From assembly GCA_964527995.1 (NCBI GenBank), contig CAZGRP010000010.1:1-64000 (forward strand): a DNA stretch of 64,000 nucleotides, written 5' to 3'. The notes beneath the pieces were generated by a model. It was not told the origin of the DNA. It made no database searches and saw nothing but the letters and a program-made list of their open reading frames with translations. Origin of the DNA: CAZGRP01 sp964527995. GTDB taxonomy: Bacteria > Zhuqueibacterota > Zhuqueibacteria > Oceanimicrobiales > CAZGRP01. Below are positions 21,396-33,399 of the stretch, one piece after another; the stretch's first letter is position 1, and each line of letters opens with the position of its first letter. Both the position numbers and the translations under genes were made by a program.

Positions 21396-22826
21396 ATGAC
21401 CCACTTTCTGGATCAACTGCTGAGCCTCTCTAAGTCTGCTGCCAACTTCATGTGGGGAGACTGGATGGTGATCCTGCTCGTCGGCACGGGCGTCCTGCTC
21501 TCGTTCGTAACGGGCTTCATCCAGATCCGCAGGATAGTCCTGGCATTGTCTTTCGTAGGCAAAGGCGCCGTAGGCAAAGACAAGGCCAGCATGTCGGAGG
21601 GGGACATTTCCGCCTTCGCCGCTCTGATGACGGCGCTGGCCGCCACGGTGGGCAACGGCAATATTGCCGGCGTGGCCACAGCCATTGCCACGGGCGGACC
21701 CGGTGCCCCACTGTGGATGTGGCTTTCCGGCTTTTTCGGCATGGCCACCAAATACTCCGAGTGCTTCCTGGGGGTCAAATACCGCAAAGTCGCTGAAGAC
21801 GGCACCATGGCCGGCGGCCCCATGTATTACATGCGCTACGGCCTCAAGAATCTAAGGTTCGCAAAAATCCTCGGCGCCATTTTCGCCGTGAGCGGGGGCA
21901 TGACGGCGCTTTTCGGCACCGGCAACATGATGCAGTCGAACAGCATGGCGCTGGCATTCAAGACGCAGTTCAACATTCCCACCCTGGCCAGCGCCATCGT
22001 CATCACCCTGCTTACCGGCCTGGTCATCATCGGCGGCATCAAGCGCATCGGCGCTGTAGCCGAGCGCCTGGTACCGTTGATGATTATCTTCTACTTCCTC
22101 GGTGCTCTGATCATTCTGGTCGTGAAGTTCACGGACATTCCGGCAGCCTTCGCCCTCATTTTCCGATCCGCGTTTTCGCCGCAGGCGGTAGCCGGTGGCA
22201 TCCTCGGCATCAGCGTCAAAGAGGCGATCAGCCTGGGCGTGCGGCGAGGTGTACTCTCCAACGAAGCGGGTCTCGGCTCGGCTGCCATCGCCCAAGCTGC
22301 CGCCAAATCTCCCGATCCGATCTACAACGGGTTGATCGGCATGACGGGAGTCTTCATCGATACGATCGTCGTCAACACCCTCACCACCCTCAGCATCATC
22401 CTGACAGGAGTGTGGAAACTCACACCGGCGGCGGGCATTGCCATCGAGCGTGGCGGTCTCACCAGCACAGCGCTGACCACCCAGGCGTTCAACCAGGTGA
22501 TCCCCTACGGCGGCATCATCATCGCCTTTGGCTCGCTGCTGTTCGGGTACACGACGCTGATCGGCTGGGCCTATTACGGCGAGATCTGCCTGGAATACCT
22601 CTTCGGCGTGCGCTCCAAGATGCCCTACCGATACGCCTATATCACCCTGCTTTTCCTCGGGGCCATTCTCACCGGCGAGCATCTTAACATCGTGTGGTAC
22701 GTGGGTGACACGTTCAACGCGATCATGGCTTTGCCCAACCTGGTGGGCCTGCTCTTTCTGGCCGCCATCGTGGCGCGGACGACCAAACAGTACTACGTCT
22801 CAGGAGGGCTGGAAGCTCTGAAGTAA
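21396..22826 (+). CDS. sodium:alanine symporter family transporter (AGCS)
   Basis: Inner-membrane sodium/amino-acid symporter. The protein has 476 residues and about ten or eleven membrane helices. Family segments seen are ALMTALAATVGNGNIAGVATA near residue 73, GPGAPLWMWLSGFFGMATKY, GGPMYYMRYGL and EAGLGSAAIAQAAA. A GGAGGAACC site precedes the ATG. The cargo is probably alanine or glycine by family, but cannot be read from the sequence. The gene has its own promoter and stands upstream of a rhomboid protease gene, 27 bases away, so read-through is possible. Confidence 0.92.
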   Translation: MTHFLDQLLSLSKSAANFMWGDWMVILLVGTGVLLSFVTGFIQIRRIVLALSFVGKGAVGKDKASMSEGDISAFAALMTALAATVGNGNIAGVATAIATGGPGAPLWMWLSGFFGMATKYSECFLGVKYRKVAEDGTMAGGPMYYMRYGLKNLRFAKILGAIFAVSGGMTALFGTGNMMQSNSMALAFKTQFNIPTLASAIVITLLTGLVIIGGIKRIGAVAERLVPLMIIFYFLGALIILVVKFTDIPAAFALIFRSAFSPQAVAGGILGISVKEAISLGVRRGVLSNEAGLGSAAIAQAAAKSPDPIYNGLIGMTGVFIDTIVVNTLTTLSIILTGVWKLTPAAGIAIERGGLTSTALTTQAFNQVIPYGGIIIAFGSLLFGYTTLIGWAYYGEICLEYLFGVRSKMPYRYAYITLLFLGAILTGEHLNIVWYVGDTFNAIMALPNLVGLLFLAAIVARTTKQYYVSGGLEALK

Positions 22827-22853
22827 CCTGCCGGCACACCCGACGGAGTTCCT

Positions 22854-23591
22854 ATGATTCCTCTTCACGATACCATCCCCAGCAGGGAGCGGCCGTTCGT
22901 CGTGTGGTCGATCATCCTGTTGAATACGATCGTATTTCTGTTCGAGCTTTCTCTGCCCAAAGGTACGCTCGAAGCCTTGTTCTACAATTTCGGCCTGGTT
23001 CCGGCTCGATACACCCACCCGGAGTGGGCCGTGGTCTACGGCCTGCCCCTCGACGACTATTGGCCTTTTCTGACGAACATGTTTCTGCACGGCGGCTGGA
23101 CGCACATCCTCGGCAACATGTGGTTCCTTTGGATCTTCGGCGACAATGTCGAGGATCGCCTGGGCCACTGGCGCTTTCTGCTCTTCTACCTGCTGGCGGG
23201 CATCGCCGCCGGAGTCGTCCACGTGATGTTCAACGTCCATTCGACGGTGCCGTCGGTGGGTGCGTCGGGCGCTATCGCCGGCGTCATGGGCGCCTACCTC
23301 CTCCTCTTTCCGAGCTCGCGCGTGGTGACCCTGATTCCGGTTTTCTTCATCCCGTACATTATCGAAATCCCTGCGCTGGTCTTCATCGGTTTCTGGTTCC
23401 TGGCGCAGTTATTCTCCGGCACCTTTGCCCTTGCCGAGCCGCAGGCGGTGGGTGGCATCGCCTGGTGGGCACACATCGGTGGCTTCGTCGCTGGCATCGC
23501 CTTGCTCCCCATCCTGAAAAAGTCGCGCCGCCGCTACCGTCCGCACTACGACGACGAGTTGCTACCCATGTACCACCTTCGCAAGATGTAG
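22854..23591 (+). CDS. rhomboid-family intramembrane serine protease
   Basis: Polytopic membrane protease of 245 residues with six predicted helices. The catalytic dyad is visible: Ser138 in VGASGAIAG and His207 in AHIGGFVAG. The L1-loop and helix-2 signature is HGGWTHILGNMWFLWIFGDNVED. The short first helix follows RERPFVVW, typical of the group often found in FCB bacteria. It is 22 bases upstream of the SDH-type protease gene and likely in one operon with it. Natural substrates are unknown. Confidence 0.93.
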   Translation: MIPLHDTIPSRERPFVVWSIILLNTIVFLFELSLPKGTLEALFYNFGLVPARYTHPEWAVVYGLPLDDYWPFLTNMFLHGGWTHILGNMWFLWIFGDNVEDRLGHWRFLLFYLLAGIAAGVVHVMFNVHSTVPSVGASGAIAGVMGAYLLLFPSSRVVTLIPVFFIPYIIEIPALVFIGFWFLAQLFSGTFALAEPQAVGGIAWWAHIGGFVAGIALLPILKKSRRRYRPHYDDELLPMYHLRKM

Positions 23592-23613
23592 AAAGCAGAC
23601 GTGAGGAGGAGCC

Positions 23614-24453
23614 ATGAGCATCATCGATATTTTCTGGATTTTTTTCATCGTCTCGGCCCTGCAGCCGGTTCTTCGCCAGCGTATCCTCGAATCGACCCGA
23701 CAGCGACTGATCGCCAAGATCGAGAACCGGCGCGGCTCGCGCGTCATTCTGTTGGTGCACCGCCAGGAGACCATGAGTCTGTTGGGCTTCCCGATCTACC
23801 GCTATATCGATGTGAATGACTCGGAGGCGGTGATCCGCGCCATCCATCTCACTGATCCGGACGTCCCACTCGACATCGTCCTACACACGCCGGGTGGGCT
23901 GGTGCTGGCGTCGCTGCAGATCGCCCGTGCCATCAAGAACCATCCCGGAAAAGTGACCGCCGTCATTCCGCACTACGCCATGTCGGGCGGCACCCTGATC
24001 GCTCTGGCCGCCGATGAGATCCTCATGGATAAGCACGCAGTGCTTGGCCCGGTGGACCCGCAACTCGGCAATTATCCCGCCGCCTCGCTTCTCAGGGTGC
24101 TGGAAAAGAAGCCGCTGGCCGAGATCAACGACGAGACCATCATCATGGCCGACATGGCTGAAAAGGCCATTCGCCAGGTTCGGGAGCATGTGCGGTACCT
24201 GCTGAGTGACCGCTACTCCGACGGCAAGGCCGAGGAGCTGTCCAAGATTCTGTCTGAGGGCCGCTGGACACACGATCATCCGATCACCTGCGACGAAGCC
24301 AGCAAGCTCGGTCTTCATGTCAAGACCGACATACCGAAAGAATTCTATCAGCTCATGGGCCTCTACCCGCAGCCGGTCAAGCGGCAGCCTTCGGTGGAAT
24401 TTCTGCCCGTGCCCCGACATGGAGGACAGGGACAGCAGGGCCCGAACCGGTGA
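23614..24453 (+). CDS. SDH-type ClpP-fold serine protease, membrane-anchored
   Basis: Serine dehydrogenase proteinase family (ClpP/crotonase fold, related to SppA), 279 residues. One N-terminal membrane helix (IDIFWIFFIVSALQ) is followed by the ClpP-like core: LDIVLHTPGGLVLAS forms the oxyanion strand, HYAMSGGTLIALAADEI holds the probable nucleophile Ser, and DKHAVLGPVDPQ holds a candidate Lys/His region. A GAGGAGG site precedes the ATG. It forms a pair with the rhomboid gene, so two membrane proteases may act in sequence. The 226 bases after it hold no gene I can see. Confidence 0.88.
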   Translation: MSIIDIFWIFFIVSALQPVLRQRILESTRQRLIAKIENRRGSRVILLVHRQETMSLLGFPIYRYIDVNDSEAVIRAIHLTDPDVPLDIVLHTPGGLVLASLQIARAIKNHPGKVTAVIPHYAMSGGTLIALAADEILMDKHAVLGPVDPQLGNYPAASLLRVLEKKPLAEINDETIIMADMAEKAIRQVREHVRYLLSDRYSDGKAEELSKILSEGRWTHDHPITCDEASKLGLHVKTDIPKEFYQLMGLYPQPVKRQPSVEFLPVPRHGGQGQQGPNR

Positions 24454-24679
24454 GGCCGAGCCATGGCTTCACCCTGTCGAGGGAACCCATCCCTGCGCTG
24501 CAGGCCGGCTCCCCCCTGCCACCGCAGCCGGCAACCGTGACGCCGTGGCTGAGAGTTTTGTGTCCTCGAGCTCTGCCTGGTTCGAGCTGGGAATCACAGC
24601 TTGGTGGCGGTTCCATCCCAGCAGAGCGAAGCGGTAGGAGCGGCGGCGATTTGCTGAGCGCCCCGCGGCCGACGAACCG

Positions 24680-26836
24680 TTACCTCCGCCGCCTTTGGAA
24701 GGCAGGACGTTCTTCCTCCACAAGCTGAAAATCAATCACCCGTTCATCCCGATCGACACGCACCACCCTGACCCGGATATGGTCCCCCAGGCGATAGACC
24801 TTGCCTGTGCTCTGGCCGATCAGTGACCAGTTCTGCTCATCGTGAACGTAGTAGTCGTCATCGATGTCGCTGATATGGATGAGGCCTTCGGCCTGGTAGC
24901 GGGGAATCTCCACGAAAATGCCAAACGGCACCACACCGGAGATGATGCCTTCGAACGTATCGCCCAGATGTCGCTCCATGAACTCCACGGTCTTGAGTTT
25001 CACGGACTCGCGCTCGGCTTCTTGCGCCACCACCTCGCGGTCCGAGCAGTGCTCGGCAACCGTACTCAACCGGCCGCGCAGGGCGGTGATTTCAGCCGGC
25101 TCGAAAGCGTTCTGATAGCGCTTCAACAGGCGGTGGACGACGAGATCCGGATAGCGGCGGATGGGCGAAGTAAAGTGCGTGTAGTGCCGGAACGCCAGCC
25201 CGAAATGCCCTTCATTCTTGACGGAGTATTTCGCCTTCATCATCGAGCGCAGCATCACTTTCTCGACCAGAATCTGCTCTGGAACTCCCTCCAGGCTGTG
25301 AAGGTAACGGCTGAGCGTCTTGGTAGTCAGCCGCTTCGACTTCGAAGGGAGGGGCCGACCCAGCGCGCGAACGAAATTCTGGAATTCGGCCATCTTCTTC
25401 TCATCCGGGCGCTCGTGGATGCGGTAAATGAAGGGCGGCTTCCTGCCGTCGACGTCGAGGCCGAAGTCGATGTGCCGGGCTACGGTCTGGTTGGCAAGCA
25501 GCATGAACTCCTCCACCAGCCTCATGCTCTCCAGCCGTTTCTTGGCGATGATGTCCACCGGATAGCCCTGCTCGTCGAGCTTGATTCTGACTTCCTGCGT
25601 GTCGAAATCGAGACTGCCCACCTTCTCTCGGCGGCGCCGGAGAATCCGACTCAGCTTCAACATCAGCCGCAGCACGTGGGCGAAGGAATCGCTCGACTTC
25701 GGATCGGCCAGAATCTCCTCTACTTCCTCGTACGTGAAGCGCCGCTTGCTGTGGATGAGGGACTCGCGGATGTCGTATCGAACCACCTCGCCCTGATGAT
25801 CGACTTCCATGATGCAACTGACAGTCAGCCGGTCTTCGTTGGGGCGCAGGCTGCACAGATCGTTCGACAGCCGTTCCGGCAACATCGGCACGACGCGGTC
25901 GACCAGATAGACCGAAGTGCCGCGCCGCAGCGCCTCTTCGTCGATGACGCTGCCCTCGGGCACGTAGTAGCTGACATCAGCGATGTGGACCCCGAGCTCG
26001 AAGTTGCCGTTGTCCAGCCTGCGGATCGACACCGCATCATCGAAGTCCTGCGCGTCTTCCGGATCGATTGTGAACACCACCTGGTCGCGCAAATCGAGAC
26101 GCCGGGCGATCTCGCCCAGCGGAATCGTTGCCGGGATCTTGCTCGCCGCCTTCTCCACTTTCACCGGGAAGCGCGTCGGCAGATCGAACTCCTTGGCGAC
26201 GGAGACGACGTCAACACCCGGCTCATCCGGATACCCTAGAACCTCGATGATACGTCCCTCTGGGTTGAGGTGTTCGTCTTCCCAACTAATGATCTCCACC
26301 ACGACCTTCTGGCCTGGCTCAGCCCCCAGGCGGTCGCCGTCGGCGATGTAGATGTCGCGCATCACCTTCAGATCGTCGGGCACCACGAAGCCGAAGCGCC
26401 GCGTCCGGCGGTAGATGCCGACGATGTTCTTGCGGCTCCGCTTCACCACCTCGACCACGCGCCCCTCCGGGCTGCGGCCCTTGGGCCGGGCAAAGAGCTG
26501 CACGCGGACGATGTCCTTGTGCAGAGCTGTGCCCATATTCTTCTGGCTGACGAAGATATCGTCCTCGCCTTCGGCGGTCAGGCAGAAGCCGTAGCCTTGG
26601 GTCTTGACATGCAGCTCCCCGACAACCGACCGCGCCTGGCGGATGCTGCCGAACTGGTTGTGCGGGTATTTCGCCACTCTGCCTTCGGCCGCCAGGTCCT
26701 TGAGCATATCCCGAAACTTCGGATACATCGACTGCGGCACCTGCAGCTTCCGGGCCAGATCTTTGGGCTTGAAGGTGCGCGTAGGCTCCGCAGCCAGCAG
26801 CGCCATCACCTCAGTTTCATACTTTCTCGATTTCAT
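24680..26836 (-). CDS. rnr: ribonuclease R
   Basis: 3'-5' exoribonuclease of the RNase II family acting on structured RNA. An N-terminal winged-helix region (KYETEVMALLAAEPTRTFKP) is followed by cold-shock domains (GYGFCLTAEGEDDIFV), the RNB domain with its metal-binding Asp cluster (DPEDAQDFDDAVS), the HYTHFTSPIRRYPDLVVHR motif and a C-terminal S1 domain ending in a basic tail (QRRRR). ATG at 26836 gives 718 residues; the frame also opens at 26890, but that start lies inside the terminator hairpin of the upstream gene. Confidence 0.95.
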   Translation of the reverse strand: MKSRKYETEVMALLAAEPTRTFKPKDLARKLQVPQSMYPKFRDMLKDLAAEGRVAKYPHNQFGSIRQARSVVGELHVKTQGYGFCLTAEGEDDIFVSQKNMGTALHKDIVRVQLFARPKGRSPEGRVVEVVKRSRKNIVGIYRRTRRFGFVVPDDLKVMRDIYIADGDRLGAEPGQKVVVEIISWEDEHLNPEGRIIEVLGYPDEPGVDVVSVAKEFDLPTRFPVKVEKAASKIPATIPLGEIARRLDLRDQVVFTIDPEDAQDFDDAVSIRRLDNGNFELGVHIADVSYYVPEGSVIDEEALRRGTSVYLVDRVVPMLPERLSNDLCSLRPNEDRLTVSCIMEVDHQGEVVRYDIRESLIHSKRRFTYEEVEEILADPKSSDSFAHVLRLMLKLSRILRRRREKVGSLDFDTQEVRIKLDEQGYPVDIIAKKRLESMRLVEEFMLLANQTVARHIDFGLDVDGRKPPFIYRIHERPDEKKMAEFQNFVRALGRPLPSKSKRLTTKTLSRYLHSLEGVPEQILVEKVMLRSMMKAKYSVKNEGHFGLAFRHYTHFTSPIRRYPDLVVHRLLKRYQNAFEPAEITALRGRLSTVAEHCSDREVVAQEAERESVKLKTVEFMERHLGDTFEGIISGVVPFGIFVEIPRYQAEGLIHISDIDDDYYVHDEQNWSLIGQSTGKVYRLGDHIRVRVVRVDRDERVIDFQLVEEERPAFQRRRR

Positions 26837-26850
26837 CCTTTGATCACCTT

Positions 26851-26889
26851 TCCGAAAATGAAAATGGCTCATGCAAACGCCATGAGCCA
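26851..26889 (-). terminator. rho-independent terminator after the phosphomannomutase gene
   Basis: TGGCTCATG and CATGAGCCA form a perfect 9-bp stem around a 7-base loop (26865-26889). Read on the minus strand it is followed by TTTTCATTTTC. It lies between the phosphomannomutase and rnr genes, so rnr should have its own promoter or depend on read-through. Confidence 0.7.
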
Positions 26890-27042
26890 CTTGTTGTCAC
26901 AGCTTTTGTCAATCCATTTGTTGAATGCGCCTCGCGGCAACACGGTTCCAGCCACGGACCATGCACAGCACACTTGCGAGCATCGAAAACACCCGGCAAG
27001 TCACCGCGCACACTCAGGGAGCGAGGCAGTGCCGCCCTTGTC

Positions 27043-28428
27043 TCAGGCGACCTGGAAATCCTCGTCGCTGAAGCGAACGGAGGGATATTCGCGCAGTTTC
27101 TGTTTGAAAACCTCAATGATCTGCCGCAGTCGCTCCTTGGTGCGCGCCTCGAAACGCAGCACCAGCACCGGTTGCGTGTTGGACGCCCGTACCAGACCCC
27201 AGCCGTCGCCGAACAGGACGCGAGCCCCGTCGACGTCCACGATTTCGTATCGGGACCGGAAGAATCTGACCAGGTCAGCCACCACGTTGAACTTGTCCTC
27301 ATCGGTGCATTCGATACGAATCTCCGGGGTCGACTCGTAGGCCGGCAAAGCATCGACCATCTCTGACAGGGAGCGCTCGCTTGCGGATAGGATCTGCATC
27401 AGCCTGCCGGAGGCATAGATCGCATCGTCGAAGCCGAAGAAGTCATCCGCGAAAAACATGTGTCCGGACATCTCACCGGCCAGCGGTGCATGCTCCTCCT
27501 TCATCTTGGCCTTGAGAAGGGAGTGACCCGTCTTCCACATGAGGGGCTTGCCGCCGTGCTGTTCGATGACTTCCGGCAAGGCCTGCGAGCACTTCACATC
27601 GAACACAACGGTGGCTCCGGGATGCTTCTTGAGCACATCCATGCTGAAAAGAGCCAGCAGTCGATCGGCATAGACCAGCCTGCCTTTGTCGTCCACCACA
27701 CCGATGCGATCGGCATCGCCGTCGTAACCGATGCCGAGATCGGCCTTTTCCTCCACAACCTTCTTCTGCAGATCCACCATGTAGCGCGGCACGGTAGGAT
27801 CCGGCAGGTGGTTCGGGAAGTGGCCGTCCGGCTCGCAGTAGATGCAGTCCACATCGCAGCCGAGCTCCTGCCACACCTTCGGGGCAAACATGCCACCGGT
27901 GCCATTCCCCGGATCGATGACGATCTTCAGAGGTCTGGCGAACTTCAGCTTCGACTTCAGCATAGCGATATAGTCAGGAATCGCTTCAATCTCCTGCACG
28001 GACCCTTTTCCGACTTCGAAGTCATTCTTGAGGATCAGCTCCTTAAGCTGCTGAATCTCCTCGCCGTAGACCGGGGAAACGGCTTTCTTCGACATCTTGA
28101 AGCCATTGTACTCGATAGGGTTATGGCTGCCTGTAATCATCACACCGCCATCCGCATCGAAATGTACGATGCCGAAATACTGCGCCGGTGTCGGCAACAC
28201 ACCCACGTCGATGAGGTCCGCCCCGGTCGACAACAGACCCTTCACCAGAGCGTTGCGAAGCCGTTCCGAAGAGAGGCGCACATCGCGACCGATCACCAGC
28301 TTCCGGGCGCCTTGTCGAAGCATGAAGGTGCCGAACGCCTTGCCGATAAGTTCAACGGTGGGATCCACCAGGTCCTTTTCGGCGATCCCGCGAATGTCGT
28401 ACTCCCGAAAGATGTTTTCGTTGATCAC
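27043..28428 (-). CDS. phosphomannomutase/phosphoglucomutase
   Basis: Alpha-D-phosphohexomutase (AlgC/ManB group) converting hexose 6-phosphates and 1-phosphates for envelope polysaccharide and, possibly, UDP-glucose supply to OtsA. The four family motifs are visible: phosphoserine loop TGSHNP, metal loop DGDADRIG, sugar-binding GEMSGHMFF and the phosphate-binding loop RASNTQPVLVLRFE. GTG at 28428 is chosen because AAAGGAG lies eight bases before it (461 residues); a GTG at 28449 is possible. The start follows prmC by 17 bases, suggesting co-transcription, and a terminator follows the gene. Confidence 0.93.
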   Translation of the reverse strand: MINENIFREYDIRGIAEKDLVDPTVELIGKAFGTFMLRQGARKLVIGRDVRLSSERLRNALVKGLLSTGADLIDVGVLPTPAQYFGIVHFDADGGVMITGSHNPIEYNGFKMSKKAVSPVYGEEIQQLKELILKNDFEVGKGSVQEIEAIPDYIAMLKSKLKFARPLKIVIDPGNGTGGMFAPKVWQELGCDVDCIYCEPDGHFPNHLPDPTVPRYMVDLQKKVVEEKADLGIGYDGDADRIGVVDDKGRLVYADRLLALFSMDVLKKHPGATVVFDVKCSQALPEVIEQHGGKPLMWKTGHSLLKAKMKEEHAPLAGEMSGHMFFADDFFGFDDAIYASGRLMQILSASERSLSEMVDALPAYESTPEIRIECTDEDKFNVVADLVRFFRSRYEIVDVDGARVLFGDGWGLVRASNTQPVLVLRFEARTKERLRQIIEVFKQKLREYPSVRFSDEDFQVA

Positions 28429-28445
28429 GGTAGTGACTCCTTTCT

Positions 28446-29405
28446 TCACTCTATGACCGATTCTTTGTGTACCTCGTCCGCGGGTCTCGAAATGCCCGCC
28501 TGCTCCGCGGCAGACGCGAGCACAACCCGCTCAATTCCGGACAGATCCCGGTGGACTTGGAGGCCGACCAGCCCATGTTCCTCGAAAATCGATCTCACAG
28601 ACCCGGCCTGGCCGAATCCCACCTCAACGCCGATGAAGCCCCCGGGCTTCAACAGGCGCAGTGCCCACTCGGCCAGAGCACGAAAAAAGCCGAGGGGCTC
28701 TCCGGCGGGCATGAGAGCCCGTCGCGGTTCGTGCTCGCGTATCTCGGGGGCCAGGTTCTCGAATTCCGTCGCCGACACGTAAGGAGGATTCGAGACGATG
28801 CCCTCGAACCGCTCCGCCGAGGCGACGGCCTGACGGGCAAACTCCACGAAGTCGGCTTCCACGAGCCGAACACGCCCCTCAACCGCATTGAGCGAAACGT
28901 TCTCGCGCGCAACCGACAGAGCTTCCGGTGACACGTCCAGCGCCGTAACCCGCGCCCCCGGCAGGTGATGCGCCAGAGCGACAGCGATGTTGCCCGAACC
29001 GGTTCCGACATCGAGGAGCTCGATCGGGCTTTCTTTGCCGAAAAGCCGTCCGACCCAGTCGATCACCTGCTCCACCAGGACTTCCGTCTCAGGACGCGGT
29101 ATGAGCACCGCCGGACTCACCTTCAGACGCAGGCCGAAAAACTCAGTTTCGCCCAGCACATATTGCAATGGTTCGTGGCGCAGGCGCCGCTTCAGCAGGA
29201 TCTTGAAGCTTTCCAGCTCGGCCCGGGTCAGCAGGCGATCGTATTGCAGATAGAGCTCCACCCTTCGCAGGCCGAGCACGTGCCCCAGCAGTCGCTCGGC
29301 TGTCAGCCTGGGATTGTCGAACTTCTTCTCCTCGAGATGTTCGCTGGTCCATTTCAGCAGATCGATGATGCGCCAGCGCCGTTTTTGTTCCGCTGTTTCG
29401 CTCAT
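28446..29405 (-). CDS. prmC: release factor glutamine methyltransferase
   Basis: S-adenosylmethionine-dependent N5-glutamine methyltransferase that modifies the GGQ glutamine of release factors. The N-terminal helical domain (LGHVLGLRRVELYL) is followed by the SAM site DVGTGSGNIAVALAHHL and the catalytic NPPYVS motif. ATG at 29405 (MSETAEQKRR) gives 319 residues; the frame opens further upstream without support. The C-terminus extends past the usual end with a polar tail (EQAGISRPADEV). Directly downstream of prfA, whose product is its substrate. Confidence 0.94.
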   Translation of the reverse strand: MSETAEQKRRWRIIDLLKWTSEHLEEKKFDNPRLTAERLLGHVLGLRRVELYLQYDRLLTRAELESFKILLKRRLRHEPLQYVLGETEFFGLRLKVSPAVLIPRPETEVLVEQVIDWVGRLFGKESPIELLDVGTGSGNIAVALAHHLPGARVTALDVSPEALSVARENVSLNAVEGRVRLVEADFVEFARQAVASAERFEGIVSNPPYVSATEFENLAPEIREHEPRRALMPAGEPLGFFRALAEWALRLLKPGGFIGVEVGFGQAGSVRSIFEEHGLVGLQVHRDLSGIERVVLASAAEQAGISRPADEVHKESVIE

Positions 29406-29574
29406 TCTTCGTTGGTCGAGATCGCCGTGCGCACGGTCGTCATTGTATACTGGCGTCCCAGCGCCGGAAACAGTGTCCGGCACTCAGGGCGGCTCAGCTA
29501 AGACTCGGGCTGCCATTTGGAATCTTGCGGGCGGGGCGGCTCGGCAAGGTTGCAGCGGCAGGAGGCCAGGACAC

Positions 29575-30642
<1,068 letters not shown>

Positions 30643-30670
30643 TCGTTCTCACTCTCCAGACCGCCGGCCC

Positions 30671-31681
30671 TTACGACACGTCCGCCACCGCCATCTCCTT
30701 GCGGGTTCGACTGCCGCTCGAGGGGCCCTCCACCACAACGACATTGGCCTGGCCGCGAAGATCCTCTCCGAGCGCGCTTTTCAGCGCGACCAGGGCCACC
30801 TCCAGCTGATCCTTCGCCGGCTCACGAGTGGTGAGTTTTTGCAGCCACAAACCGGGAGCGATGAAGGGCCGCCAAAGGAGGCTGTGACAATTTCTGTCTG
30901 ACAGCCGGATCAATTCGTACGACAGACCGCCGATGAGCGGCACCAGCGCCAGTCTCACCAGCCTTTCGCCGATCCCGTCGGGCCTGCCCAGGAACATGAA
31001 AACGAAAATACTGACAATCATCACGATCAGCAGGAAGCTGGTGCCGCAGCGCGGGTGCAAGCGCGAAAAACGAGTCGCTTCCTCGGCAGTCAGGGGCCGG
31101 CCGCTCTCAAAGGTGAAAATACTTTTGTGTTCCGCACCATGGTATTCAAAGATGCGCCGGATATCCGGTAGCAACGTAATCAATACCAGATAACCAAGAA
31201 AAATCGCCAGCCGGAAAAAGCCATCCACGAGATTGAAAACAAATCCCGAGGTCGCCCCTGTCAGGTCGGCCAGAACCAGAGGCACATAAAAAAACAAGGC
31301 CAAACCGACTGCCAGCGAAAGAACCACTGTGGCGCCAAGCCATAGCTTCGGCAGCCATCCTTCGCCGGCTGTCCGCTGCGACGACCCGGGTCTGGTCTCC
31401 GACTCCGCCGTAGCGCCGTTTCGATTGGCGTCGAGAGCCGCATCGGCCGAGAATGCCAGCGCCTGCATGCCGATCGCCAGCGATTCCACCAGCACGGTCG
31501 CACCGCGGAGCACCGGCCAAGCCAGCGGCGACAGTCTGCGTATCAAGGATGTGTAGACCTGCCTGCGAACCAGAATGGAGCCATCTGGTCGCCGCACTGC
31601 AACCGCAACTGCCTGGGGAGAGCGCATCATCACCCCTTCGATCACCGCCTGCCCGCCGACCTGCAACTTTGTTCTTGGCAT
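30671..31681 (-). CDS. DUF1385 membrane protein
   Basis: Conserved integral membrane protein of unknown function. The family signature starts at the N-terminus (QVGGQAVIEGVMMRSPQ), followed by at least four hydrophobic helices, including AIFLGYLVLITLLPDI and FLLIVMIVSIFVFMFLG, and the conserved YHGAEHKSIFTFESG and SRLHPRCGTSFL between them. The C-terminal cytoplasmic part ends shortly before prfA. Genes of this family usually neighbour rpmE and prfA, as here. Length 336. Confidence 0.9.
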   Translation of the reverse strand: MPRTKLQVGGQAVIEGVMMRSPQAVAVAVRRPDGSILVRRQVYTSLIRRLSPLAWPVLRGATVLVESLAIGMQALAFSADAALDANRNGATAESETRPGSSQRTAGEGWLPKLWLGATVVLSLAVGLALFFYVPLVLADLTGATSGFVFNLVDGFFRLAIFLGYLVLITLLPDIRRIFEYHGAEHKSIFTFESGRPLTAEEATRFSRLHPRCGTSFLLIVMIVSIFVFMFLGRPDGIGERLVRLALVPLIGGLSYELIRLSDRNCHSLLWRPFIAPGLWLQKLTTREPAKDQLEVALVALKSALGEDLRGQANVVVVEGPSSGSRTRKEMAVADVS

Positions 31682-31712
31682 TCTGAACCTCTATGTATCG
31701 ATCCCCAGGCAT

Positions 31713-31750
31713 AAAAAAACGGAATACGTTTTCTTTCGAATCGCATTCCG
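31713..31750 (-). terminator. rho-independent terminator after rpmE
   Basis: The arms CGGAATACG (31720-31728) and CGCATTCCG (31742-31750) pair over nine bases with one wobble or mismatch. On the minus strand seven T follow. It lies between rpmE and the DUF1385 gene. Confidence 0.7.
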
Positions 31751-31771
31751 CTTAGCTAACACAAAATCAGC

Positions 31772-32026
31772 CTACTTGGTTTCCGACTCGACAGCCTTCT
31801 CGGATTCTGCCTCCTGCTCGGTCGACTCTTTCAGGTTGTACTTCCGCAGGAACTTCTCGACGCGCCCGGCCGAATCCACCAGCTTCTGTTTGCCCGTGAA
31901 AAAGGGATGGCAGGCCGAGCAGATCTCAACTTTCATATCCCCGACCGTCGACCGAACCTGCCAGGAATTGCCACAGGCGCAAGAGACAGTTCCAAGCTTG
32001 TATTCGGGATGAATGTTCTCTTTCAC
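31772..32026 (-). CDS. rpmE: 50S ribosomal protein L31
   Basis: L31 of the zinc-binding type: cysteines in VSCACGNSW and EICSACHPFF, followed by TGKQKLVDSAGRVEKFLRKY. GTG start with GGAGGG just upstream. At 84 residues it is about fifteen longer than usual because of an acidic tail (TEQEAESEKAVESETK). The gene lies between rho and a terminator. Confidence 0.95.
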   Translation of the reverse strand: MKENIHPEYKLGTVSCACGNSWQVRSTVGDMKVEICSACHPFFTGKQKLVDSAGRVEKFLRKYNLKESTEQEAESEKAVESETK

Positions 32027-32151
32027 GAAACCCTCCGTTGGTTAGGCAACGCAAGCGACAACTTGCAAGATAGCAAAAAATAGCCACTCATGCAAGCGAA
32101 TTGTCCAGTTGCCAACTCACGATCGAAGAGCTCCGGAGGCCTTTGCCTGCC

Positions 32152-33399
<1,248 letters not shown>

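Noticed and set aside
24454..24679. Small gene between the SDH protease and rnr genes
   Set aside because: Frames there lack ribosome sites and family features; only decayed inverted phrases around AGCTCTG/CCCAGC were seen.
24842..26239. 465-codon plus-strand frame
   Set aside because: Antisense to RNase R.
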